A DNA stretch of 64,000 bases from Woeseiaceae bacterium (GCA_028277185.1 JANQGQ010000031.1:62001-126000); one strand, 5' to 3'. Counted from the stretch's first letter, positions 47,899 through 55,904 are shown. Numbers and translations are program-made. The notes: generated by a model from the sequence alone, not told the origin.

Positions 47899-49322
47899 AA
47901 TCGATCACTTACTTTCTGGAGCGCAGAACCTTTTTGTTCGCCGCGCCGGGAATTGCGCTTGTCGCGTCGCTGTTCATCCTGGGCGGTTATGCAGCTTACA
48001 GCGGCAAGTCGCAGGTAGCGCGCATAACGCAAGCCCAGGCCGATTACGTGCAAATCCGTGATGATGCTCTCGACGCCTGGCGTGACGAGCTGGTCAGGGT
48101 TGAAAGCGCGTCGGGTGCGTCCGCGCCGGCCTATGCCGCAAGGCCGATGAATATCCGCAAGCCGGCTGTGGCGCCGGCCGCGCCGCTCGGCGATTTTGCA
48201 ATCGGGGCGAGTGATCTGTTGCCGGCGCAGACGGAGCTTTCCGCCTGGGTGAATCCGGCCGATCTCTTCAATGAATATGAATTCGCCAACCCCACATTGC
48301 TCAGTGTCGGACGTTTTGATCTGTCGATGATGGTGGTGCTTTTGTTGCCTTTGCTGATGGTCGCCGCGTCATTCGATATCTGGTCTGCAGAACGCGAAAG
48401 CACGCGGGCGCGATTGGTCGCGGCGCAGGTCGGCGCCGTGAAGCCGCTGATATGGAGCCGGCTGATATTCCGCAATGCGCTGATCTGGGGCGTCTTCACG
48501 TTGGTTGCGCTGGCAGCCGGGTTGATGGCGCCGGGGGCTGCGGGGCTTTCTTCGGCCCGGCTTGCCAATCTGGCGGGCTGGATTGGCGCAGCCTGGATCT
48601 ACGGCGCTTTCTGGTTTGCGCTCATCGCGTTTGCGGTGGCTTACTTCCGCCGCAGCGAGACCATTGCGGCCACGCTGTTTGCCCTCTGGGCGGGCTTTGT
48701 ATTTCTCACCCCCGCCATTGGCGGGGCGGTTAGCGAGGCGCTTTATCCGCCGCCGTCAAAGCTTGCGGCGCTTTCCGAAATGCGTGACGCGAAGTCTGAG
48801 GCGGGGAAGGCGACTGCCGAGTTGACCAAAGGGTTTCTCGCCGACCATCCGGAGATGACCGTGAGCGATGACGATGTGCCTTTCTACTATGCCGGCACAT
48901 GGCTCGCAAATCGCGAGGCGGCCACACGCACAGCGCCAATCATGCGCGCTTTCGAAGAAAGCCGCCAGCAACGCCAGGAGACTATCAATCTGTTGCAGTA
49001 TCTGTCGCCAGCGGTGATCGCAAACAGAGCGCTTCTATCCTTTGCAGGCGGCGACGTGGATCGCTATCGCGCCTATCAGGCCGAAGCGCGCGCTGCGCTG
49101 GCTGACTTATCGGGGCGGATTGGCCCGGCGGTCGTTGCTAAACAGCGTCTGTCATTGGAGGCATATGATGCGATAGCGCCTTTCGCCTTCACGGAGACCA
49201 ATGCGGGCGACAAAGCCCGCAATCTCGCCGCGCCGGCTGCATTCCTGTTGGCCCTTGCCCTTGCACTTGGGTGGGGTGCCAGGCGCAGATTAGGCGCGCC
49301 TTTGGAGAAAATATTGCTCTAG
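47895..49322 (+). CDS. ABC transporter permease, DUF3526 type (second of two)
   Basis: A 475-residue paralogue of the preceding permease with the same layout: N-terminal helix (LFAAPGIALVASLFILGGYAAY), periplasmic domain, a helix cluster with MMVVLLLPLLMVAASFDIWSAERESTRARLV (conserved ERE-S-R coupling motif), a second soluble domain, and a final helix before a basic tail. Both proteins presumably pair to form a heterodimeric channel with the ATPase. It is the last gene of the plus-strand metal unit and ends 71 bp from the tRNA-Ser gene. Confidence 0.82.
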   Translation: MKSITYFLERRTFLFAAPGIALVASLFILGGYAAYSGKSQVARITQAQADYVQIRDDALDAWRDELVRVESASGASAPAYAARPMNIRKPAVAPAAPLGDFAIGASDLLPAQTELSAWVNPADLFNEYEFANPTLLSVGRFDLSMMVVLLLPLLMVAASFDIWSAERESTRARLVAAQVGAVKPLIWSRLIFRNALIWGVFTLVALAAGLMAPGAAGLSSARLANLAGWIGAAWIYGAFWFALIAFAVAYFRRSETIAATLFALWAGFVFLTPAIGGAVSEALYPPPSKLAALSEMRDAKSEAGKATAELTKGFLADHPEMTVSDDDVPFYYAGTWLANREAATRTAPIMRAFEESRQQRQETINLLQYLSPAVIANRALLSFAGGDVDRYRAYQAEARAALADLSGRIGPAVVAKQRLSLEAYDAIAPFAFTETNAGDKARNLAAPAAFLLALALALGWGARRRLGAPLEKILL

Positions 49323-49389
49323 ACCTTTGGCGTCCTCAGGCCGCCTGGCAATCTCGATATTGAGGCCGTCCATGTTCAGCACGGAGTGG
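49323..49389 (-). pseudogene. Apparent IS5-family transposase C-terminal scar
   Basis: Read on the minus strand, this short stretch encodes MDGLNIEIARRPEDAKG in one open frame. It resembles the conserved region of IS5-type transposases just before their VLPRRWVVERT motif, where the usual pattern is EIVRR..DAKGF. The frame continues into the permease's 3' end with unrelated sequence, so only about 17-22 codons of the transposase are left. It fills the gap between the last permease stop and the tRNA 3' end. The match is short and judged by eye. Confidence 0.35.
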
Positions 49390-49392
49390 AAT

Positions 49393-49483
49393 TGGCGGAG
49401 AGGGTGGGATTCGAACCCACGAAGGGCTATTAACCCTTGCTGGTTTTCAAGACCAGTGCATTCAACCGCTCTGCCACCTCTCC
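49393..49483 (-). tRNA. tRNA-Ser (anticodon UGA)
   Basis: The minus strand folds as a class II tRNA: acceptor GGAGAGG/CCTCTCC, D arm, anticodon stem CTGGT/ACCAG with loop CTTGAAA (anticodon TGA), a long variable arm (AAGGGTTAATAGCCCTT) and a T arm containing GGGTTCGAATCCC. A G discriminator and an encoded CCA (49393-49395) complete 91 nt. It reads UCA and related serine codons. Its 3' end faces the accessory metal-uptake module. Confidence 0.97.
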
Positions 49484-49610
49484 GTGGCGTGATCGCGCAT
49501 TGTGGCTGCAGCAGAATGTTGATTCAACTCGCGGCGTCAAGCTGCGCATGGCATGCCGCGGCGTTGTTGAGCGGACTCGGAACGAAAGTTTATATGAATT
49601 CTCTAAGTGA

Positions 49611-49639
49611 ATTCTAAATTACTGATATGTATTTAGAAT
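49611..49639. repeat. AT-rich inverted repeat beside tRNA-Ser
   Basis: ATTCTAAAT (49611-49619) is perfectly complementary to ATTTAGAAT (49631-49639) across an 11-bp spacer. A second GAATTC lies just upstream. The AT content stands out from the surroundings. It could be a regulator site, or a remnant of a mobile element end near the tRNA locus. I cannot decide. Confidence 0.4.
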
Positions 49640-49765
49640 CAATGGTCTACTTCGGCATCGGTGACTACGATCCGGACGTGCTGTCGGCAGACGACCTTGT
49701 GTTACGCCGTGCCGCCCCAATGTCGTGCGACAATCCGTGTTTCCCCGAGGCTCCCGGAACCCCGC

Positions 49766-50089
49766 ATGCGATACAGCCAATATCGATTGAAGCTCAGGCC
49801 CGGCAATCCACTGGTGAACGCGCTCGTCATCGTGCTTGGTGCGCTGGCCATTGCCGCATCGTTGGTGTTGGGTTTCTTCGCGTTCGTCGTGCTTGGGACC
49901 GTCTTCATCATGTTCGCGGCGATCGTCGGCATTCGCTTGTGGTGGCTCAACTGGCGTTTCGGTCGGCGCCAGACGGGCGATACGAGCAAGCCGGGCGCCG
50001 TGAGCGCCGAACTCATCGAAGGCGAGTACCGCATCCTGCGCTCCGAGCAACGCGAGACCCTGCGTCCGGGGCGTAGTCAAAATACCTAA
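49766..50089 (+). CDS. Small membrane protein, hypothetical
   Basis: A 107-residue protein with two adjacent hydrophobic segments (NALVIVLGALAIAASLVLGFF, then LGTVFIMFAAIVGIRLWW) and a polar C-terminus ending LIEGEYRILRSEQRE. The C-terminal EGEYR pattern is common in small gammaproteobacterial membrane proteins of unknown function. The ATG at 49766 is preferred; a longer frame from 49661 adds a Cys/Arg-rich leader with no membrane character. It may be co-transcribed with the phosphatase gene 21 bp downstream. Confidence 0.6.
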   Translation: MRYSQYRLKLRPGNPLVNALVIVLGALAIAASLVLGFFAFVVLGTVFIMFAAIVGIRLWWLNWRFGRRQTGDTSKPGAVSAELIEGEYRILRSEQRETLRPGRSQNT

Positions 50090-50110
50090 AACTGCGTAAA
50101 GTCGCGCCCC

Positions 50111-50719
50111 ATGCGCAACACCACGCCTGAGCAGGACGCCAAACGCCGCCGCCGGCGCCGTCGCCTGCAGATACTGATCGTCTACACCGCAATCGCCATC
50201 GGGCTGGCCTGGTTTTTCGAGTCGCAGGCTACTACGACGATGATCTTCGTGCGTCACGCCGAAAAGGCGGAGTTCCCGGCTGGCGACCCCGGATTGAGCG
50301 ACGCCGGGCAGCATCGGGTCGCCGAGCTGACCCGGCAGCTCGTGGACGCCGACGTCGTTGCCGGCGTCGATGCAATCTACGTCACCCAGTACCGGAGGGC
50401 CGAGGAGACCGCCCAGCCGCTGGCGGATGCGCTCGATCTGCCGATCAATCGCTACGACGCCGCCGATACCGAAGTGATTCTCGAGACTATCCTCAAGCGT
50501 CACAAGGGCAAGATCATCCTCGTCGTCGCGCACGGCAACACGCTGCCGGTGCTGATCGCCAACCTGGGCGCGAGCAAGAAAGTGCCGCCCATTGCCGAGG
50601 ACGAGTACGACAACATCTACATCATCTCGATCCCCTGGTTCGGCAAGACCAAGACGATCAGGCTGCGCTACGGCGAACCCTATCGGTCGGCCATTGACCT
50701 GGACGTGGGCGCGACATGA
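50111..50719 (+). CDS. Histidine phosphatase family protein, membrane-anchored
   Basis: A 202-residue member of the phosphoglycerate-mutase-like histidine phosphatase family. The catalytic RHAEK is at 48-52 (FVRHAEKAEF). A second conserved His lies in VVAHGNTLPVL near residue 142, and GLSDAGQHRVAEL follows the RHG motif. A basic N-terminus and one membrane helix (ILIVYTAIAIGLAWFF, 21-36) should place the domain at the membrane. The substrate is unknown; SixA-type phosphohistidine phosphatases are one relative. It overlaps the YjbQ-like gene by 4 bp. Confidence 0.85.
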   Translation: MRNTTPEQDAKRRRRRRRLQILIVYTAIAIGLAWFFESQATTTMIFVRHAEKAEFPAGDPGLSDAGQHRVAELTRQLVDADVVAGVDAIYVTQYRRAEETAQPLADALDLPINRYDAADTEVILETILKRHKGKIILVVAHGNTLPVLIANLGASKKVPPIAEDEYDNIYIISIPWFGKTKTIRLRYGEPYRSAIDLDVGAT

Positions 50720-51132
50720 TTCATCAGGAGGAAACGACGCTGGACACGCGTGGGCGCGGGACCTATGAACTGACGGGGACCGTGCAGCGCATCGTTGCCG
50801 GCTCCGGCGTGCGCACGGGCTTGTGCCACCTCTTTCTGCGACATACGAGCGCGTCGCTGATACTCTGCGAGAACGCGGACCCAGCGGTGCGTACGGATCT
50901 CGAAACGTTCATGGCGCGGACGGCACCGGACGGCGATCCGGCCTACACGCACACGGCAGAGGGGCCGGACGACATGCCGGCGCACATCCGCAGCGTGCTG
51001 ACGCAGAACGACCTGAACCTGCCGGTCCGCGACGGCGTTTGTGCGCTCGGCACTTGGCAGGGCGTGTTTCTCTGGGAGCACCGGACCGCGCCCCACCGGC
51101 GCTCGGTGGTGGTGACGGTGACGGGAGACTAG
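50716..51132 (+). CDS. YjbQ-type protein (secondary thiamine-phosphate synthase/UPF0047)
   Basis: A 138-residue protein of the YjbQ/UPF0047 family, which has weak thiamine-phosphate synthase activity in some members. Visible signatures are GTVQRIVAGSGVRTGLCHLFLRHTSASL (near 21-48), YTHTAEGPDDMPAHIRSVL and LGTWQGVFLWEHR. The metal-site His residues of the family are in RHTSAS and EGPDDMPAH. The 4-bp overlap suggests co-translation with the phosphatase. It converges with the peroxiredoxin gene. Confidence 0.88.
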   Translation: MIHQEETTLDTRGRGTYELTGTVQRIVAGSGVRTGLCHLFLRHTSASLILCENADPAVRTDLETFMARTAPDGDPAYTHTAEGPDDMPAHIRSVLTQNDLNLPVRDGVCALGTWQGVFLWEHRTAPHRRSVVVTVTGD

Positions 51133-51587
51133 GCCGAGTCCCGCATGGCAATCGCCCGGTCGATGAACGCCCGGTGCTTGCCGATTCTGAGATCCGCCTG
51201 AACCGCGTCGGCGACGCGGCCGTCCTGGTCGATCAGGTAGGTCACGCGGCGCACGCCGACGCCGAAGGGACCGTCGACGTCGTATTGCCGAATCACCGTC
51301 TTGTCGGGATCGCACAGCAGCGTGAACGGCAGCTCGTATTTATCCCGAAACTGCGCATGGCTTGCCGCGTCCTGGGGGCTGACGCCGGCGACGCGCAGGC
51401 CGACGGCCTGGATCTGTCCGTGCAGATCGCGGATGTCGCAGGCTTCCCTGGTACAGCCCGGCGTGAAATCGGCGGGGTAAAAGTAGAGGATCAACGGTCT
51501 GTCCGAGAGCAGGTCGCGAAGCGACGTCGCCTCGCTGTTCTCGTTCTCCAGCGTGAATTCCGGGGCTTGGCTGCCAGTTTCGAGCAT
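51129..51587 (-). CDS. bcp: Peroxiredoxin (Bcp/PrxQ family)
   Basis: A 152-residue thiol peroxidase that reduces H2O2 and organic peroxides with thioredoxin as electron donor. The peroxidatic Cys45 and resolving Cys50 lie in FTPGCTREACD, the spacing of the atypical 2-Cys PrxQ group. LYFYPADFTPGCT is the catalytic core. Other family residues include GVSPQDAASHAQF and the later LLCDPDKTVIRQY. The thioredoxin reductase gene of the window (19140-20126) could feed it. A 4-bp convergent overlap with YjbQ exists. Confidence 0.92.
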   Translation of the reverse strand: MLETGSQAPEFTLENENSEATSLRDLLSDRPLILYFYPADFTPGCTREACDIRDLHGQIQAVGLRVAGVSPQDAASHAQFRDKYELPFTLLCDPDKTVIRQYDVDGPFGVGVRRVTYLIDQDGRVADAVQADLRIGKHRAFIDRAIAMRDSA

Positions 51588-51609
51588 GGTCTTACCTGTC
51601 GTTCAAGGG

Positions 51610-52068
51610 TCAGGAACCGAACATCGATTCCATGACGAGATAGTTGTCTTTTGACATGCCGAGTGCCGTGTAGGTCGTTTGCGCCCGACGATTGCCTTTC
51701 TCGACGTACAAACGCAGGCCGCAGACGTCATCCGTGCGGCGGGCGATGTCCTCGACGTGCCGGTACAGTGCCGTGAAGACGCCCTGGCGTCGATACTCCG
51801 GGTGCACGTAGACGCTTTGTATCCACCAGATTGTCGCGTTGCGCCAGTCGCTCCATTCGTAGGTCACCATGATCTGACCGACTACGCGTCCGTCACTCTC
51901 GGCAACCCAATACCTGCCTTTGCGCTCGTCTTTGAGCAGCGCGGCGACGCCCGCACCGATGCGTTCCGATGCGAGTGCCTTGCCTTCGGTTTCCTGTGCC
52001 ATTGCCGAGTTGAAGCCGGCGATCGTAGCGGCGTCGTCGGGCTTCGCTTCGCGTAGGGTGACGGGCAT
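51610..52068 (-). CDS. GNAT-family N-acetyltransferase
   Basis: A 152-residue GNAT protein. The acetyl-CoA-binding motif A is WIQSVYVHPEYRRQGVFTAL (about 81-100), with Q/RxxGxx/A fitting RRQGVF. The N-terminal beta-strand starts VTLREAKPDDAATIAGF, and the C-terminal strand includes LRLYVEKGNRRAQTTYTALG. The substrate cannot be predicted. It lies 22 bp upstream of the peroxiredoxin gene on the same strand. Confidence 0.87.
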   Translation of the reverse strand: MPVTLREAKPDDAATIAGFNSAMAQETEGKALASERIGAGVAALLKDERKGRYWVAESDGRVVGQIMVTYEWSDWRNATIWWIQSVYVHPEYRRQGVFTALYRHVEDIARRTDDVCGLRLYVEKGNRRAQTTYTALGMSKDNYLVMESMFGS

Positions 52069-52129
52069 CGGGCTCCGGTCTCCGATCGTTCGTCTTGTTC
52101 CTCGGTAGACTATCAGAAGCCGGGCTGTT

Positions 52130-52498
52130 TCAGGTGCCGCTTTGTTGGTTGCCAGTGTCGGGGTTCCTGGACCCGGCGGCCGGATAGCTCGTCAGTACCT
52201 CGTAGAGATTCACTCCTTCGGTCGGGTCCTGGGAATTCATCTCCATCACTGCAAAGAAGCGCTGGCACGCTTCGCTATTGGCAGCTTTGTCCATAATGGC
52301 AGTCGCTGCTTCCACGCTGTCCCAGCGAACGATGTCGGCATAAGAGCCGTCGTCCGTGCGTACCAGATCGCGGCCGATAAATCCTGGTTGCGCCGACAGA
52401 AACTCATTTTGGAAGCGTTCGGACGCGGCCAACAAATCCTGCACGGTCCGACCTTCCGCCAGCCTGATTTCAGCGATTTCGATAACGTTGTTGCTCAT
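52130..52498 (-). CDS. Antibiotic-biosynthesis-monooxygenase-fold (ABM-like) protein
   Basis: A 122-residue protein predicted to have a dimeric alpha/beta barrel fold (VIEIAEIRLAEGRTVQDLLAAS, then GFIGRDLVRTDDGSYADIVRWDSVEAATAIMDK, about 38-70). This pattern matches ABM-like or stress-response barrel proteins of unknown activity. It diverges from a WYL regulator, with a palindrome between them, and is probably the regulated target. Confidence 0.65.
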   Translation of the reverse strand: MSNNVIEIAEIRLAEGRTVQDLLAASERFQNEFLSAQPGFIGRDLVRTDDGSYADIVRWDSVEAATAIMDKAANSEACQRFFAVMEMNSQDPTEGVNLYEVLTSYPAAGSRNPDTGNQQSGT

Positions 52499-52546
52499 TG
52501 CGAATCCCCTGGTTGGTTTGGGTAGAAACCGAACGCTCTGAGAAAA

Positions 52547-52565
52547 TACGTCATTTCATGACATA
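52547..52565. promoter_or_regulatory. Operator-like palindrome between ABM-like and WYL genes
   Basis: TACGTCATTTCATGACATA (52547-52565) is a palindrome around TTC. The inner GTCAT/ATGAC arms are perfect, and the outer positions give 8 of 9 pairs. It lies in the 75-bp spacer between divergent genes, 48 bp before the ABM start and 8 bp before the regulator start. A binding site for the regulator itself is the simplest reading. Confidence 0.5.
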
Positions 52566-52573
52566 TTTATTCG

Positions 52574-53311
52574 GTGACCGGGGCAACGACACTATCGCGG
52601 CTGCAGCGGCTCGATCTTCTGACTGCGAGACTCAAGACCGATGCGCCACTGGTCCTCAGAAACCTCGCTGCAGAGTTCGACGTAAGCCAGCGCACTCTCA
52701 GCCGGGACGTCGACATCCTGAGGGAACGTGGCCTGCCGATTGAAGCATCCCGGGGTAGGGGCGGGGGTATTCGGCTGCATTGGAGTTGGGGTATCGGGCA
52801 GATCGCTCTCAGCTATCGCGAAGCCGTCGACTTGTTGGTGAGCCTGGCCGTTGCCGAGCAGATGGACTCGCCGATTCTGATGGCGAACCTCGCGCCGATT
52901 CGTCGAAAGTTGATGGCGTCGTTCTCGCCCTCGGATCAGTCCAGAATCAAGCGGTTCAAATCACGAATCCTGATCGGACAGGCCGCGTCCGTGTTTGTGC
53001 AAACGGGCTACAAGTTGCCGTCGCCGTTACTGGTGGAACGGTTACACACGGCGTTCCTGATGACCAGAGTCGCAAACCTCCGGTACGACGATGAGCGTGG
53101 TCAGCGTACCGAGCGAACGATTGAGCCGCACTACCTGTTGCTCAACTACCCGGTTTGGTACGCGCTGTGCTGGGACCGGACCAGGAATGCTGTCCGGACG
53201 TTTCGATGCGATCGGATGTCGTCGATATCAGTTGTTGATGAGGGCTTCGGTCTTCGTCCTTACTCCGATTTTCACACTGCGTTGGAGGGCGATAACATCA
53301 TACTGCCTTAG
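52574..53311 (+). CDS. YafY/WYL-family transcriptional regulator
   Basis: A 245-residue protein with an N-terminal helix-turn-helix (RLQRLDLLTARLK, then LRNLAAEFDVSQRTLSRDVDILRE, residues 9-52) and a wing GRGGGIRL. The C-terminal WYL domain is seen in IEPHYLLLNYPVWYALCWDRTRNAVRTFRCDRM. WYL domains bind nucleic acids or small ligands. The predicted start is GTG at 52574. A palindrome immediately upstream would suit autoregulation together with control of the divergent ABM-like gene. Confidence 0.82.
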   Translation: MTGATTLSRLQRLDLLTARLKTDAPLVLRNLAAEFDVSQRTLSRDVDILRERGLPIEASRGRGGGIRLHWSWGIGQIALSYREAVDLLVSLAVAEQMDSPILMANLAPIRRKLMASFSPSDQSRIKRFKSRILIGQAASVFVQTGYKLPSPLLVERLHTAFLMTRVANLRYDDERGQRTERTIEPHYLLLNYPVWYALCWDRTRNAVRTFRCDRMSSISVVDEGFGLRPYSDFHTALEGDNIILP

Positions 53312-53383
53312 CCGGACGTTGCGTTACCAGAGGCGACCGGCTAACAGCGCTGGGCAGAATACTCCACGTGAACGAAAAACCTC

Positions 53384-54632
53384 GGGCTCTACATCATTAA
53401 CCGGGGGACACCGGCGTTCATTAAACTGATTTTGCGACGATCAATTTAATGGAGAACACCGATGTCCCACGCGAGCATGACTATAGGCATACCGGGCCTG
53501 GAAGTTGTACGAGTAAAAAGCAGGCGCTGTGTCGATGTCTGGGCCAGACCCTATCGCCGTCAGTCGGCTTGCAAACACTGCAACGGTACCCGGTTGCGGA
53601 TCAAGGCCACCCACCGACGCACCGTCAAGCACACACGGCGCGGTAATCAGGTCATAGTGCTGCACCTCAAGGTGCCCAAGTATCACTGCCAGACCTGCGG
53701 ACGCTACTTCCGTCATGTCTTTACCGGCCTCAGGCCCCGATACAGAGCGTCGGATACCTACCGGATGGAAGTGTACGAAGCCCATCAAGGCGGCGTGACA
53801 CAGCGTATGCTTTCACAGACACACCGGATCTCCGGTGCCACGGTGGAGCGATGGTATCGGGATCACCTGAGCATCCGACACTCGGAGACGGACAGACGCT
53901 CCTGCCCACGAGTGCTCGGCATTGACGAGCATTTCTTCACCCGCAAGAAGGGCTTCGCCACGACCTTCGTCGACCTGAAGAACCACAACGTCTTTGACGT
54001 GAAGCTGGGCCGCTCAGAACCCAGTTTACGCCCTTATTTGAAGAACTTACGGGGTCGTAGCAATGTCCAGGTGGTGGTCATGGATCTGTCGGAGACCTAC
54101 CGCCGGATCGCCCGGCGATACTTCCCCAGCGCCACCATCGTCGCCGACCGCTTCCATGTGGTTCGCCTGATCAATCAGCACTTCCTGAAGGTCTGGAAGC
54201 AGCATGATCCGGACGGCCGCAAGAATCGAGGCCTGATCAGCCTCATGCGCCGTCATCAATGGAATCTGAACGATGCGCAGCACGCCAAACTGATGCAGTA
54301 CCTCGCAGACTACCCAGTATTGCAGCAGATCTATGTCGCCAAACAAAAGCTGATGCGCCTGATGCTGTTGAGAACGCTTACAGCACGCCGCACCAGGGCC
54401 AAGATACCCCAGCTCTTTGAGTTACTGGATCAACTCCGTGAAAGCCTGCTACGAGCCTTGGCGAAGACGCTGACAAGCTGGCTGGAACCGATTGTCGCCA
54501 TGTGGCGATTCAGCAAAAGCAACGGCATCACCGAGGGCTTCCACAACAAGATGGAAATGATATCCAGAAGCCTACCGCTTTGGAAACTTTGAAAATTATC
54601 GATTGAGAGTACTGACCCACTGTGGATGGTCA
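53384..54632 (+). mobile_element. ISL3-family insertion sequence, right end missing
   Basis: The left end is probably at 53384, where GGGCTCTACATCATTAACCG starts; GGCTCT termini are typical of ISL3 elements. The transposase occupies most of the element. No inverted copy of the left end was found to the right before the sigma factor gene, so the right terminus is gone. The element runs into a truncated isochorismatase-like gene at about 54632-54640. It marks the left border of the iron-uptake module. Confidence 0.6.
53462..54592 (+). pseudogene. ISL3-family transposase, frameshifted near its end
   Basis: A 376-residue ISL3 transposase. It has two zinc-binding CxxC pairs at Cys37/Cys40 and Cys76/Cys79 and the catalytic triad Asp155 (LGIDEHFF), Asp208 (VVMDLSE) and Glu358 (GITEGFHNKMEM). 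It stops prematurely with SLPLWKL. In the +1 frame, the nucleotides from 54567 read EAYRFGNFENYRLRVLTHCG, the expected family C-terminus. A one-base insertion or two-base deletion at about 54566-54570 has therefore altered the end. The catalytic core is intact, but activity is doubtful because the IS right end is missing. Confidence 0.85.
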
Positions 54633-54635
54633 GCG

Positions 54636-54975
54636 CGACGGAGGGTGTCTCTGCTACACCGGCGATTACCAATGCGGGGTGGTTATAGCATTCAAGTTGT
54701 GACAGCAATTCACCCCCATCCCAAGGACTGACTGTTTCGCGCCATATGACCTGGCAGCCATCGCTTTCGATCCTCGTGCCTTCGATCAACTCAGCGGTGT
54801 CTCCATTAACCCCGAGCGCCGAGACAACGACGGCGATATTCAAGCTGGTCGCCGCGCTGACAAGCGCGGTGGTTTTCGCCTCCCGCTCTTTCTTTATCGA
54901 TGGATTAATGCCAGAGGCGATCGACTTTAGAGGGTCGACAACAATCACGACCGAATTTCGCGGCGATAAAAGCAT
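54636..54975 (-). pseudogene. Truncated isochorismatase-like hydrolase
   Basis: On the minus strand from 54975, a frame begins MLLSPRNSVVIVVDPLKSIA, the N-terminal strand of isochorismatase-family hydrolases with the catalytic Asp. It continues with an ETVSPWDGGELLSQL segment and VIAGVAETPSVAL, where the family usually reads AG..TE.C. The catalytic Cys is replaced by Ser. About 110 of the usual 180-200 residues are present; the rest was lost where the ISL3 sequence now abuts. A fortuitous frame extends further both ways but is not part of the gene. Confidence 0.5.
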
Positions 54976-55341
54976 GCTGCTCGAAGAGCATGCCGATTTC
55001 CTTACGCTTCGCACCCAGAGGCCGGACTTTTTCGTTTCCTTCCTCTTCATTGGCCATGAATTCGCCCTGCCGGTTCCCATTTCCGCAACAAATGACCTGA
55101 TCAACAGCTTGATCTCACCACCGCACTCGAAGCGTGATGCAAGCGATGCGGTCACAAGTATGACTGGTGCGGCGGCCGGTTTCCCCCCAAGCGTCAGGGC
55201 ACTCGTCGATGGGATTCCTTCTATTGAGAATGACTCGCATCTGTCATAGGGTAGGTTTTTCACCGCTTTGAACGAACACGGACGGGTCGACGTTGCAGGT
55301 GACGTCGGCGCATTCGGTGTGGGTTGAACACGGCCAATGGA
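54976..55341. other. Stretch without a recognised gene before the ECF sigma gene
   Basis: 366 bp with only short or fortuitous frames. It should contain the promoter of the sigma gene. A Fur-like sequence, TGAGAATGACTCGCA (55225-55239), matches the 7-1-7 Fur pattern TGATAAT-G-ATTATCA at 10 of 14 arm positions. That is weak evidence for iron control, about 100 bp before the start. Confidence 0.35.
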
Positions 55342-55857
55342 ATGACGCAGCTCCGGTTCAATACTTTGGCGCAGGCTGTCGAAGCCTACTATGAGGATTT
55401 GCGCCGTTTCGTCCGACGCCGAACCGGCTCGGAGAGCTTGGCTGACGACGTTGTACAGGACACTTGGGTTCGCGCAAGCACCAGCGCCGCCGCGATGCCG
55501 GAGAACGCCAAGGCCTATGTCTTCCGCATGGCGAGCAACCTGGCGATCGATCACCTGAAGCGTGAAACCGTACGGTCCGATCGAGAAGCGGGAATTGCGG
55601 CCGATCAGACGGTATGCGATGTCCTGTCGCCGGAGACGCAAGCGGCGGCGCGGCAGGAACTCGCGATCCTGGCCGCGGCGGTCCGGGAGTTACCCGCCAA
55701 GCGCCGGCATATCTTCATTCTCTATCGGGGCCAGGGGTTGACGATGCGCCAGATCGCCCAGCGGCTCGGCATCTCGGAAAAGACCGTGGAAAACCAGATT
55801 GCGCGAGCCATGGTTCATTGCCGGAAAAGGCTGAGAGATGCGGGGCGCGAGTTTTGA
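55342..55857 (+). CDS. ECF-subfamily RNA polymerase sigma factor (FecI-like)
   Basis: A 171-residue iron-starvation-type ECF sigma factor. Region 2 reads YYEDLRRFVRRRTGSESLADDVVQDTWVRAS (near residues 14-44). Region 4 reads ELPAKRRHIFILYRGQGLTMRQIAQRLGISEKTVENQIARAM at about 115-156. The following fecR and TonB receptor genes make a classical cell-surface signalling set. The ATG at 55342 is used; a TTG at 55324 would add six residues. It would direct RNA polymerase to promoters in front of fecR and/or the receptor. Confidence 0.9.
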   Translation: MTQLRFNTLAQAVEAYYEDLRRFVRRRTGSESLADDVVQDTWVRASTSAAAMPENAKAYVFRMASNLAIDHLKRETVRSDREAGIAADQTVCDVLSPETQAAARQELAILAAAVRELPAKRRHIFILYRGQGLTMRQIAQRLGISEKTVENQIARAMVHCRKRLRDAGREF

Positions 55858-55904
55858 TGCGCCGGCGTGTGTCAATTTTTCAGTACGTGTACTTTTCGGC
55901 TTGG

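Noticed and set aside
49327-49617. A plus-strand frame across the tRNA-Ser complement
   Set aside because: The product contains the tell-tale WDSNPRRAI string of translated antisense tRNA.
54430-55641. A 403-codon minus-strand frame spanning the IS end and the sigma factor gene
   Set aside because: Only the middle (54636-54975) resembles a protein family. The outer parts are antisense to the transposase and the ECF sigma factor.
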